From positions 35,494,162 through 35,558,161 of the forward strand of contig OU342637.1 in the NCBI GenBank assembly GCA_910589415.1: 64,000 nucleotides of DNA, in the 5' to 3' direction. Both the position numbers and the translations under genes were made by a program. Shown piece by piece: positions 33,748 to 43,504 of the stretch. The notes below the pieces were generated by a model. That model was not told the DNA's origin and did no database searches. It worked only from the letters and a program-made list of their open reading frames with translations. Numbering within the stretch: position 1 is the stretch's first letter; each line of letters begins with the position of its first letter. Origin of the DNA: Malachius bipustulatus. Lineage: Eukaryota; Arthropoda; Insecta; Coleoptera; Melyridae.

Positions 33748-35006
33748 AATGGCAAATTTTAAAAGCTAAGTTGCTAATAAGACCCTTTCCGGTCAAAGCC
33801 GTGAAATTATTAATAACGTTTATAAATATTTTCTTGGTGAATCTAAAAATACTTGGTCCTATTTTAGCAATTAATCAAGTTCAAAAACGGGTTGCTGCTG
33901 CGACAGGCATTAGTGAACGGACTGTTCAAAGGATAGTGCAGAATCATCGATGGCCAAACGGTTAAATTTACTTCTCCTGGTAAAAAAGAACTAAATTAGC
34001 AACAAAAACCAACTTGGATGACTTTGATCAAAAAATCTACAAAAGATTACGAGCAAATGGATCAAGGAAAAGTGTCAGAAAGATTATCCATAAACTGGGC
34101 TTTCCGTGGAGAAGAACAAGAACTAATAGAAAAATTTTGATGGAAAAGCAAGAAGTGCGATATTTGCGTCTTAAGTTTCTTAGAAGGTTGAGAAATTATA
34201 GAGCCGAAGGTAGAAATATAGTGTATGTACATGGATGAAACGTATATCCATTCTTCTCATGCTCATCAAAAAGCGTGGAGCGCGACGCCAGTCGAGATGT
34301 TTTGTCGCAACCCGCCTCCAAAGGACAACGGATGATAATCATTCACGCGGATGGAGAAACTGGTTTTATTCCTAATGATTACGTGCGATTTAAGTCGAAG
34401 ACGAAGAGTGGAGACTATCACGACGATATGAATTATTCCAACTACAAAAAATGGATGGAAACCAAACTTATTCCAAATTTACCGCCTCACAGCGTACTTG
34501 TGATTGACAACGCGCCATATCATAATGTGCAGTTAGATAAACCACCTAACTCTGCTTCAAGTGAATCAGATATGCAGCAGTGGTTACAACAAAAGCAGTA
34601 GTAGTAGTATGGTGGGTAGGGGTGGTACACCCCAAGCGACTAGGCCACCGAGGGCCCTTTTCGCCTTACCCGAATACAACAAAAGCAAATACCATTTAAT
34701 GCGGATTTCCATAAACCAGAATTGTATGACCTCATCAAATCGAATAAGCCGAATTTCAAAACCCACGAAATTGATGAAATTATGAGAAGACATGATGTTT
34801 TGCGACTGCCTCCTTACCACCCAGATCTCAATCCTATCGAGTTGGTTTGGGCGGATATGAAGCACTATGTGGCAGACAGAAATATCACCCAAAAGTTTGA
34901 AAATGTACAGAATTTATGTGACGAGTTTTTTTGTGGTTATACGGCTGAGCAGTGGAATGCCAAGTGTGACCATTCAACCAACAAAAAAAAATTGAGAACG
35001 AGTTAA
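33748..35006 (+). pseudogene. Tc1/mariner-superfamily transposase with long D-to-E spacing
   Basis: Domain order: a helix-turn-helix part (VQKRVAAATGISERTVQRIV, 33880); a second DNA-binding part (KIYKRLRANGSRKSVRKIIH, then FPWRRTRTNRKIL); YMDETYIHSSHAHQKAW (first Asp, near 34231); KGQRMIIIHADGETGFI; LVIDNAPYHN (second Asp, near 34504); and LPPYHPDLNPIELVWADMKH (Glu, near 34845). Leaving out the insert at 34598-34675, about 80 residues separate the second Asp from the Glu. That is far more than the 34-41 of most family members and close to the DD82E class called Sailor. Breaks: an in-frame stop seven codons in, a frameshift near 33860, another near 34228 in front of the first Asp, one near 34300, and the small insertion. 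Confidence 0.85.
34586..34687 (-). mobile_element. 78-bp retro-inserted fragment with 12-bp target duplication
   Basis: Identical ACAACAAAAGCA at 34586-34597 and 34676-34687 bracket 78 bp that break the transposase frame. Removing one duplicate plus the insert restores the frame exactly (WLQQKQ then IPFNADFHKPEL). Read on the minus strand the insert ends in (TAC)n, as expected for the 3' tail of a LINE or SINE. The rest (CTCGGTGGCCTAGTCGCTTG and so on) is GC-rich and unlike its surroundings. It is likely a severely 5'-truncated retroelement copy. Confidence 0.8.
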
Positions 35007-35432
35007 TGGCCAGAGAAGGAGCTATGTATATTATAGTGGGGGATCTAATTATTCAACTGGGAGGCATTAACGACGATGAAGATATAATGATAGTGACGAA
35101 AAGAACTATTCTGATAGTGATAGTGATAATTAAATATATTTTATGATGATAGTAATAATTAAATAATTCTAACTAAAACTCCCGTGTTTATTTTAGATTT
35201 TCAATTTTTCATATTAATTTAACGCAGCCAAATTAGCTTCTAGTTCATAATAAAATTTAAATGTCAAGTATCAACATTTTACAAAATTTATTACATAGAA
35301 TGTACTAAAACAGATAAGGTGGTGGGGTGATTTTCTGTCTCGTTCTAGGACCTCTCTCTCCTTTAACAACCGCCAAGATATTCTTGTCAAGCTGTACCTC
35401 ATATAATAACAAACGACCTTTTACAAATTATA

Positions 35433-36294
35433 CAGTGCTTCCCAAAAGTAGCGGATAAATTCGTTAAAACGGAAAGCGCTGTTTTTTTGAAAAAATAAAA
35501 AAACAGGTCGATTTTATTTTTTAGTTGTTAAGCTTTTGACATAATATTTGAATATACAGGTGATGCGCGAAAAAGTGGTAACGTTATAGGAATTTTTTTA
35601 AATGGCAACCCTTATTTTTTATTCTATTTTCTGGTACTTTATTCAATTGCCAATACGGTAATGTAATAATTTTGTAACCTTAAATAAGGACATTTTTCAG
35701 AAAAAAACTTAATTTAGACAGATTTAATAGATTTAGTTTAATTTAATAGATTTAATTTAATAAACTTAATTTATTAGACAGATCTTATGAAATTACCATG
35801 GAAATAGTAATTTTTATTTTATTTTTTTTTATTTTTATTGTTAATGTTCCGATTTTGACAACATGGTTGAATAGAATAGCTATTTTTGCTAGATTCCGCC
35901 GTGTGGTGTGAACAATTTATTTTTTGTAAATCGTGTTCTAAATGAAAAAATAAAGTCGATATTATTATTATTATTATTTTTACATCAGTAAAAAGTGCAC
36001 AATTTCGACTCACAAGCTGTTTTCTCAGAAATTTCCCTATTTAAGGTTACAAATTGATTACATTACCATATTGGCAATTGAATGAAGTATCAAAAAATGG
36101 AATAAAAAATAAGGGTTGCCATTTAAAAAAAAGGCCGATGACGTCACCACTTTTTCGCGCATCATCCTGTATACCCCAATATTATGCCAAAAGTTGAACA
36201 TCTCAAAAACAAAATCGACCTGTTTTTTTAATTTTATCAAAAAAATAGCGCTCTCTGTTTTATCGAATTTATCCGTTACTTTTGGGAAGCACTG
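35433..36294. mobile_element. Foldback element with CAGTGCTTCCC termini
   Basis: CAGTGCTTCCCAAAAGTAGC at left is matched by the complement at right. The arms continue inwards for about 270-300 bp (GATGCGCGAAAAAGTGGT and AATGGCAACCCTTATTTTTT against their complements near 36100-36160). An (ATT)n tract occupies part of the spacer near 35960. The flanks show TA/TATA. Internal ACAGGTGATGCGCG / CGCGCATCATCCTGTAT suggests a smaller CAGGTG-ended unit nested symmetrically inside. No ORF. Confidence 0.83.
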
Positions 36295-36451
36295 TATAAG
36301 CAATTCAAGACCCATTTAAGGAAATATCTACATGGAGTCAATAGACTTAACTGAACGTAGCAAAAACTGAGTTGATGAACATTCGTTCTTCGAGATAACG
36401 TCTACCATCTTTGCCTGACATCCCTAATGATAATGTCCTGATTGAGGGATC
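36295..36451. other. Unassigned spacer
   Basis: Short; may be decayed LINE sequence upstream of the recognisable piece. Confidence 0.3.
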
Positions 36452-37580
36452 GTGAATTTTTTGGGCTTTCACATCGACCAAAATCTAGACTGGGCTGCTG
36501 ACACAGACCGCTTATGCCACCGACTCGCCTAGCTCTTATTGCTTCCTTTTGAGACGACTCCAACACACTGTCTGTCATAATATTCTGCTTTCTGCATATT
36601 ATGAACATTTTTATAGTCATGTAGTCTCTCCCGTGAAGGTTTTCTTCTTCAGAAGAGAGCTCTCAGAATCCTGGCAGGCCTATCTATCCGCGAGTCTTGC
36701 AGGGGACAATTTAGACGAATTGGTGTTCTAAAATTGCCCGCCCTATGTATGTTTTCTTCCTCCCTAAACTTGCCTTAAACTTATTCACAAAAATCAGGCT
36801 AAACTTGATTCTTTCCGATTCTGTCACAGATATCATACCCAGTTCAATCTATTTAAACTACCAACCCACCACCTCTCGTCCACTGAAAAGACATTCACCT
36901 ACGCAGCTATAAAATACCTAAAGCATTTCAGACTTGACCCATCAACCTTCAGATTCTCTCAGTTCAAATTATATCTGCGGAAACATCTTACAGAGCTGGA
37001 ACCATATACTACCATGGATATATTCCTTACCCTTTCCTGACTGATGACTGAACACCTTTTTTTTTTAAAAAAAAAAAGAGGGAGCATCGGTCTTAACTGT
37101 GTAGGTAAGACATAGTCGCTCCACTCTGGTAAATTGGCTTTGAGCACGAACTCTTTAGCCACACACATTTTTAAATTATATTTGCCTTATAAACGTTCGA
37201 TCGCTTGTTTTACTTTTCACAGACATTCGAAAATGAATCTGAAAAGTAAAGCGGGCCGAGGTGAGTTTCGAACCCGCGATCTATGGCTTCGACTGAACAC
37301 CTTAAAAATGTAGATACTTTTGTTTGCAAGCATTATTTGGTCACTTCAATTTAACTTAATAATATGACGATATGGTGTATAAGGTACTATGTATAGACTA
37401 ATATAGTAATGTACTTTATTACAGATTTTGTTGTTAAATCGCGTGCGTATGACCTCTTGAATATGCATGCGATTTGCGTGAGTTGGTTCGTTTTTATTCA
37501 CTATGTAACGCTATTGTATTCTTCAATGATTGTTGTAATTTTTTTGTACAGTAAAGAGAGAGATTATTATTATTACCTCT
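36452..37580 (+). pseudogene. LINE 3' part: post-RT region, 3' UTR and (ATT)n tail, interrupted by a SINE
   Basis: The frame VNFLGFHIDQNLDWAADTDR at 36452 is the motif after the reverse transcriptase core. It is followed, across shifts, by HNILLSAYYEHFYSHV (36574) and LQKRALRILAGLSIRESCRG (36648), then RRIGVLKLPALYVF, the usual LINE carboxy terminus. The presumed 3' UTR resumes after the SINE at 37304 and ends with AGAGAGAGATTATTATTATTA near 37554-37575. Stops are present. It is a 5'-truncated copy. Confidence 0.75.
37059..37290 (-). mobile_element. tRNA-derived SINE with clear 13-bp target duplication
   Basis: GACTGAACACCTT occurs at 37046-37058 and 37291-37303. Between them, on the minus strand, is GCGGGTTCGAAACTC (B box), then a body ending GGAGTGGAGCGACTATGTCT and GTTAAGACCGATGCTCCCTC, followed by a T run (A run on plus). 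The A box side seems truncated. It belongs to the same family as 7584-7815 and 24359-24588, and its insertion splits the LINE 3' UTR. Confidence 0.9.
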
Positions 37581-40086
37581 TGTAGAAAGTTTGCTCACTT
37601 AATCCGGGATTCTGTTCTATAAGCTGTTGAATAATAAGTCGATTTTTTGCCATTTTTTCCAGTCCTCTTCTAGAAACAGGATGAAAGTTTCTATATATTC
37701 TTCATATTGCGTTATTGATATTGATAAGACTTTAAGCACCGGCTTAAAATTGATCAAGATCAACTAAATATTTTTCAGGAAATAAATAGGAGTTCTTAAT
37801 TATAAGATAGAGTTCCGGAAACAACAAAGCATTACGTATTAACTGATTATTGCCGGCATAAAAGTTTTAATCCATGATTAAAGTTTTTCCATATATTCCC
37901 TCTGCACGTAATCTAAAGCCTCTGGTCATACCTGTTCGAGGGGCATAGAATCCGGATATAAGGTTGAACGGTGAGGGCGTCCAGACGTGCTCAGCATGGG
38001 AGTTGTTCCTGTAATTAATTAATCAATTCCTAATTCGACTCCAGTACTCCCCAGTCGACATTGGAGGCACAACGATCGATTTGTGTATTCCGGCAGATCT
38101 AATATACAAGCCCCATTATGATCTTGCTACAACTTGCCGTACGTCACATTACATCCTTCTAAGGAATGGAACTTGTAGAGAGGTACGTAATTTGTGAAAG
38201 TATTTTTTGATTTATTTAACGGAATGACAGAAGAATTTGAAAGTAGATACGCTCAAATAGAAGCAAATTGTTTGACGCTTTGCTTTAATATTTCTTGCAA
38301 TATAATAAGAGCATTTTTCATCCAAGAAGACATTCAATTAAATCTGTCTCAGTTTCATTTTATTTATTTCAAATTGATTCACGATAATTGACTAAGGAAA
38401 CACACTAACGTAATGGATGCCAGGAACGGATGTCAGTTAATTTTTCACTTTATACTTTCTGAAAGTGTAGAAAATATTTCCTAAAATGGAAGACCCAACA
38501 CTGATCGATGCAGCTGTCGACTCTATTACTGTTCTTCTCTAGATTCTTAAATCTCTGTCTAGAAACTGCAGTCATTAAAAAAAGAGGGGCAGATCTAGCA
38601 GTTTCAGCGTCGGAATCATGAAAATTAATCAATCATAAATTATACTTTTTCCCAACACAAATCTTCCTATTCTATCCCTATTATTTTCCTATCGCCACTG
38701 AAAAATATCCCCTCTTCAGTAATGTTTTAAGTGACGATCCATTATAATATGAACCTAATGGGATAAGTGATGAAAGGGAGATAATTTTTATAGCCCGATG
38801 ATACCTGCTTCAATCGATGAGAATATTATATTTAAAAATAATCAAACACTCGCCAGCGATTACCTTTGAATGGAAGAAGTAGGTCGAGATCGGCTTTCGC
38901 CTGCGTTTATAAGTGAAGTCGCAATTCTTCAGCTATCGTTTTCCCATCTGGCAAATCCTCTCCCTAGCCCGTGCCGCCGCCTCCGTGACGATTTTCTCAT
39001 TTCCACAGACAGCCGGTGGGATCGGATGAGCTGGCTAAATCATATTAAAAGATAATTGCGTTAAGGTCCCTCCTGAAATATACAGATGTATTTCCGCATC
39101 ATTCGAGACGATGTTTCATCCCGAGTCGGCTCCATAAGGGCCTCGATTACAAGCCGGAGGAACCGAGGAAACAGCATTAAGGATCGTCTAGACAATGTTG
39201 TGAATTATGAGCACTTCCATCACAGTCGAGCCTGACATTCACACTTCAGAATTATTGGTGAAGTTTTTCGCGCTCAGGGAAATTCTTAGGTCTCCTTAAT
39301 ATTTAATCTTTCTGAAATGCCTTGCAATTGTTTTGCTTGAGGAGACCGGTACAAATGTTATTTTTTTCAATAACAATGACTTGCTTCTGAATGTTAGATC
39401 AACCTGCTATCACTTTTTTATTATTTGTTACACTTCTTTCTTGTGTAGAAAGTTGCGTAAAAGTAGAGGTCAGCATGGATCACAAAGATTCTTGGGAAAA
39501 TCTAAGAATAACACAGTTCTTAACTAACGTAAAAACTTAAAGCTGGGACAATTACCCCAACTGATGTTCCAATTGCTTGTTTAAAAATGATAAATTTTCC
39601 TCTTTGGCGATATTTCTTACTACCGGAATCAAAATAATATAATTCTGAACATTTGGAAAAGCCCCAAAATGCAGCTTCCAAGACCAGCCTTCTATTGGAC
39701 CATAAAGCAGCCTGTCGATTCTTCTGATCTTCATACGCCTCCACGCAATGCCCACTGTTAATTACAATTCTTTGTTTTACCGTGTTTTACTGGGGCCTCC
39801 TGTTTTTTTTTTTAAATAAATATCAATTCCCTCAAGACTCAAATTTTTCCGCGAAAAAATTCAATCAATAGCTGTCCTAGTACAACAATGGAGTGCAATA
39901 AAGATGTTCCTTCACTCTGTAACGTCATTTATATGTGTGTACTGTAACTATAACTACTTAGTTATTGTTCTAGAACTTCTTTGCCTAAAATCTGTCATTA
40001 AAAGGGACAATAAAAATGTCACAAGGTAGGGCTCAATGACTTTCAACGTCTTTGACATTGTTTTTCTAGAGGCACAGTGCAGTAAA
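37581..40086. other. Unassigned 2.5-kb stretch
   Basis: No gene, repeat pair or element that I can name. Short frames (for example 38194-38391 and 39333-39527) are not similar to anything I know. Confidence 0.3.
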
Positions 40087-40277
40087 TTGGCCGGCTCCAC
40101 ACATGGGGGCCAGTGTTGGCACCAATGTTGGCCCGTGATTAGCGCTATTTTTGTAGAACATCCTCACATTGGTAGTGATTGGCACCAAACTCAGTTACTC
40201 CCAAGTAGAGCCAACGTGAACATGTCGGATATAGAAGTTGCCGCGGGTGCGTTTGCTGTACTAAGCACTGCCTATTA
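40087..40277 (+). mobile_element. 5' end of an outer PIF/Harbinger-like element with the start of a coding frame
   Basis: GGCCGGCTCCACACATGGGG opens the element. At 40222 an ATG starts MSDIEVAAGAFAVLSTAYY, broken at a TTA (40275-40277) by the next element. The same frame resumes at 43427 (see there). Short acidic/hydrophobic starts followed by an Arg-rich run are common in insect Harbinger transposases, but the catalytic domain is missing here. Confidence 0.6.
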
Positions 40278-40587
40278 TGCCGGCTCCACACGTTGGCCCA
40301 ACTCAGGCAAATCAGAGCCAATACGAATGTGTGGACGGTAAGTTCGTCTCGATTGGTCAAACATTCGACAAACTGAGCGAAGTTTGTTCCCGTTCGCCTC
40401 GCTGTCGGCAAATGACACGAATTCAAAGAGATTCGCCTGTTGGTAAGTTCGCTCTCTACAGGCTGCTGTGTGCTGCCCACACGTTTGGCCAGTTCGATCT
40501 CGTCATTCACGCTCGATTATTTACTGTACAGTGCAGTGCATTTACCGTAATTACTAATTACCCACTGAAAATAAAATAAATACAAAA

Positions 40588-40715
40588 ATGACAACCTGGA
40601 ATGATGAAAGAGTTTTCCAGTTTCTCGAACTATATCAAAGTGAACCTCTATGATATATGGGACCCGAAAAATAAATTTCATAGACATAAGAACAAGATAA
40701 ATAATAAAGCACGTA
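40588..40715 (+). pseudogene. MADF-domain gene remnant, copy 1
   Basis: An ATG opens MTTWNDERVFQFLELYQSEP, followed after a short frameshifting insertion by WDPKNKFHRHKNKINN. The pattern W...V..FLELY...P.LW.P matches the start of MADF (Myb/SANT-like) domains. Such proteins accompany Harbinger transposases and bring them to DNA. Only the first third of the domain remains. Confidence 0.7.
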
Positions 40716-41275
40716 CTTAAAACTATAGTTAGGTAATTCATTTTTATGAACTAGGTACCTATTACCTACCTACAATAATTAAAGTTTTCATTTTTTATTA
40801 TTTTCTTACGAAATACATTATACAGTCTTTTCTTTCGGTTATCGTCTTTTGTCAATTGCTTTACCAAACGTGTCAAATGCTTTCCATTAGATTATACAGC
40901 GAATAATAAAATTATTATAGGTGGATAATCTTCGCCAAAACGTGACATTTTGTAATGTTTGGTTGACATTTATTTAATGAAAACGTATGATTGGTGATTT
41001 TTATAGCGTCAGTAGCAACCCAAACAGTTTGCATGGCAACATGCCTCATCGACCAATGAAACACGAGGCATGATTATCGCTGTAGTCAATCCACCGTGCT
41101 TGACTAACGGTAGCTAGTCCCGAGGCAGTATAGGGAAATATTACATTATTATGAGTTGAATAATCCCATTAATCAAACGTCAGTATGATTTTTCAATTTA
41201 TATTTCTCTTTTGTCTAATAAGATTCCTTTTATACCTAATGCTTCTCGCCAATTGAAATCGTAATTGCTTCGGAG
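40716..41275. other. Unassigned sequence inside the Harbinger nest
   Basis: AT-rich, no recognisable coding. TAGGTACCTATTACCTACCT-like repeats at about 40752-40772. Confidence 0.3.
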
Positions 41276-41343
41276 CTGTTGTGCCGTGGTCCATGGAGAT
41301 TTGCTCCGAACGTTTCGTCTACAGCTGCAGTAGACATAATCAG
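41276..41343 (-). ncRNA. Hammerhead-ribozyme-like block of a Penelope-like element (candidate)
   Basis: On the minus strand: CTGATTA (41343-41337), a perfect hairpin GTCTAC-TGCAGCT-GTAGAC, then GAAAC, then GTTCGGAGCAAATCTCCATG and GACCACGGCACAACAG. CTGANNA, stem II and GAAA are the hammerhead core order. A relative with the same spacing is at 52287-52352, next to a Penelope-like element, a group known to carry hammerheads. The cleavage-site strand could not be matched confidently. Confidence 0.45.
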
Positions 41344-41438
41344 CGGTTTTCATAAACCATTTGACAAATAAGGAAAAGCAATTGACAAAAGAGCAAAACC
41401 AAAAGAAAAAGACTAACAAAAACATTATCACCTGATAA

Positions 41439-41858
41439 TGATCAAAATTTGTTTGACCTACCTTTCAGTCAGCAAAAAATGTCCTCGCAGGGGTTCGCAG
41501 CTACCAGATCGGGATCGCCACACTAGTTTATTCGTTTTATTCGTTTATTTCCATTCGTATTCATTGGTCGCGCAATTATTACCGGTGGTGGTGACAATGT
41601 GTTTGCGGCGCAAAATTCCTTTTCGACCGGGAAGAAACATTCCGCGAAAGACACGCGAGACCGAGACGGAAACTGCTCCAATATAAAATAACAACAGTTA
41701 ATAATAATTATAAATTATTAGTGTTTAAAAGTGTTATTAAAGTGTTAAAAGTGTTCTTCAACAACAAGAAACTAGTGTGGCGATCTGGTAGCTGCGAACC
41801 CCTGCGAGGACATTTTTTGCTGCTGACTAGTAAGGTAGGCGAAACAAAATTTCGATCA
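41439..41858. mobile_element. MITE with ~85-bp terminal inverted repeats
   Basis: TGATCAAAATTTGTTTGACC at left is matched by the complement of the right end (GGTAGGCGAAACAAAATTTCGATCA). The match continues through AGCAAAAAATGTCCTCGCAG and GGTTCGCAGCTACCAGATCG to CCACACTAGT. A duplicated GATCG (left arm only) and three extra bases (right arm) are the main differences. The interior of about 240 bp has no ORF of note. Confidence 0.8.
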
Positions 41859-41888
41859 CCGTTAATAAAAAATTTCATGTTTTATACA

Positions 41889-42110
41889 GGGTGTTTCAAA
41901 ACATGTGTCCCATTAACATGAGTCCGCAAACTCACCGTTTTCGAGATAGGTACAGTGTGTCAAAAAATATTTTTCTCGTTTTTTTACGCATCTTATCATT
42001 TAATATTATTTACTTTTTGAGCACTAATTCAATTCCTTTCCATACGGTAGTGGCGAAGATTTTAGGGTTGCTTGAAAATTATTTTCCCCTAATTTCTACA
42101 CTGGCGTGAA
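41889..42110. mobile_element. Solo end of a CAGGGTG-type element
   Basis: ACAGGGTGTTTCAAAACATG looks like one terminus of the CAGGGTG group, but no inverted partner is present nearby, so it is probably half of an element. Confidence 0.4.
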
Positions 42111-42360
42111 AACAGCTGCTAAAGAGATAGCTGACAATTTTTGAACGCACTGTACCTATGTACTTTGTATACATTGAAATATTATCTGATAGCTACTAAC
42201 TATTATAATAATAACTAAAATATTGCCTTTTACCTATAGCAAATTATTGAGACTGGGTTTTTCAATATGGACATGGGAAATTATTACCTAGGTACTTCTT
42301 TTAAAAACCTCCTCTAGAAATTAGGTTAATGATCCGTGGTTCCGAATTTCAGATTTGTTA

Positions 42361-43423
42361 TGGCGGCTCCCACACATTGGCCTAACTCACGAAAATCAGG
42401 CCCAACATGAATGTGTGGACGGTAAGTTCGTGTCGATTGGCCAAACATTCGGCAAACTGAGCGAAGTTTGTGCATGTTCGCCTCGGTGTCGGTAAATGAC
42501 ACGAATTCAAAGAGATTCGCGTGAATTTACCGTTATTGAAAATAAAAGAAATAAAGAAATGACAACCTGGAATGATCACAGAATTTTCAGTGTCTAGAAT
42601 TACTTATATAATAATACACAGGGTGTTAAGACACTCAGTATAGTACGGGAAAAATAATTTAAAAAATTCTGGTCTTCAATTTGGTGAGATAAAAATGCCA
42701 AAGTTAACATTTTACTATCTTTGTTTTTAAGTATTTGCAAAAAGTAAATGATTTTACAGATATAAAAAGGGTACTTTAATCGTTTTCAATTGTAAAAATT
42801 GCTTAAGAGGTATTATTACTGGTTTGGAAAATTTAATAAGAATTTTTTTCTTTTCAAAAATGCTGAAAAAAAGCATTTGGCAACAACGGTTTTGATACCT
42901 TAAAACTAGGTACCTACATTGTTAGAAATTAGACAAAATTGCCAAATACTTACCAGCAGTTATCATGTTAAACGTTGCCAAATTTATTGTTCAATATTTT
43001 GCTTACTTATATCTTTTAAAATGTAGCTTTACTTGTACTTTACTGACTGTCCCATCGAATGTACTAAAGAGTTTATCTGTCATTTTCTTAACACCCTGTA
43101 TAATATACAAAGTGAACCTATGCTATGGGACCCGAAAAAAGTAAAATTATCAGAGCAGAGCTTGCATAATTACGGCGAAACAATTTTACATTGTCAATTC
43201 CCGTTCCTTGTGGAAATTCAAGACACTTATTAACGCCGCCACTGTCGTTGTGGTCGCAATAATTTCGATATATGTCATTATTAATTCGCTATGGTCGTAA
43301 CAGTGACAATCGTGTGGACGGCAGTTTGTACACGAATGTGTCGGCGAATGTTTCGGCAAATTTTTCGCCAAATGTTTCGTCAAATAGTTCGGCCAACGTA
43401 TGGGCCAATGTGTGGATGCCCAT
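42361..43423. mobile_element. PIF/Harbinger-like copy 2, with MADF gene remnant split by a CAGGGTG element
   Basis: Left and right ends (TGGCGGCTCCCACACATTGG; complement ATGGGCATCCACACATTGG) with TTA on both sides give a self-consistent 1063-bp element. Its MADF frame starts at 42559 (MTTWNDHRIFSV), is cut at about 42618 and resumes at 43105 as QSEPMLWDPKKVKLSEQ. The match to copy 1 (QSEP then WDPK) shows where the cut lies. The part at 43310-43400 has repeated GAATGTxTCGGC words. Confidence 0.75.
42619..43098. mobile_element. CAGGGTGTTAAG-ended MITE inside the MADF remnant
   Basis: CAGGGTGTTAAGACA at 42619 and its complement TCTTAACACCCTG to 43098 form short terminal repeats. The flanks TATAATAATACA and TATAATATACAA suggest an 11-12 bp target duplication, as for the element at 9753-10820. 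No coding capacity. Confidence 0.75.
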
Positions 43424-43490
43424 TTATAATATTTTATTGCAAACACAAAAAAAACGTCCGCGCAGAAGAAGATGTAAAACTGTTTACTAA
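43424..43490 (+). pseudogene. Continuation of the outer Harbinger-like coding frame
   Basis: Starting after the TTA, NILLQTQKKRPRRRRCKTVY and a stop continue, in frame, the protein begun at 40222. If 40278-43426 is removed (insert plus one TTA), the frame passes through without a shift. The basic run is typical of the start of Harbinger transposases; the catalytic part is deleted. Confidence 0.6.
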
Positions 43491-43504
43491 TAGTAAATGA
43501 ATAA

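Larger units (their letters stand above)
33533..35394 (+). mobile_element. Complete but dead Tc1/mariner-superfamily transposon with ~95-bp terminal repeats
   Basis: The left end from 33533 (GCTCGACAAGAATATCTTGG) is repeated, complemented, at the right end to 35394. The two copies are almost identical over about 95 bp, through the segment AGAAAATCACCCCACCACC. TA at 33531-33532 and 35395-35396 is the target duplication. The terminal repeats enclose one transposase pseudogene, so this is a full-length former autonomous copy. The high identity of the ends suggests a rather recent insertion, in contrast with the damaged ORF. Confidence 0.9.
40278..43423. mobile_element. Nested PIF/Harbinger-like insertion(s), TTA target duplication
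   Basis: The left end TGCCGGCTCCACACGTTGGC follows TTA (40275-40277). The right end GGCCAATGTGTGGATGCCCAT is followed by TTA (43424-43426). A second left end (TGGCGGCTCCCACACATTGG) stands at 42361, again after TTA (42358-42360), so two related copies share one visible right end. 40278-40690 and 42361-42600 are direct relatives (GTGTGGACGGTAAGTTCGT, GACACGAATTCAAAGAGATT), except that about 100 bp present in the first is absent from the second. Three-base TTA/TAA duplications are typical of PIF/Harbinger. Other elements are nested inside. Confidence 0.75.

Noticed and set aside
43291..43500. Repeated ATGTTTCGGCAAAT-type words as a CRISPR-like or satellite array
   Set aside because: Units are short, irregular and lie in the subterminal part of a Harbinger-like element; this is not an array with spacers.
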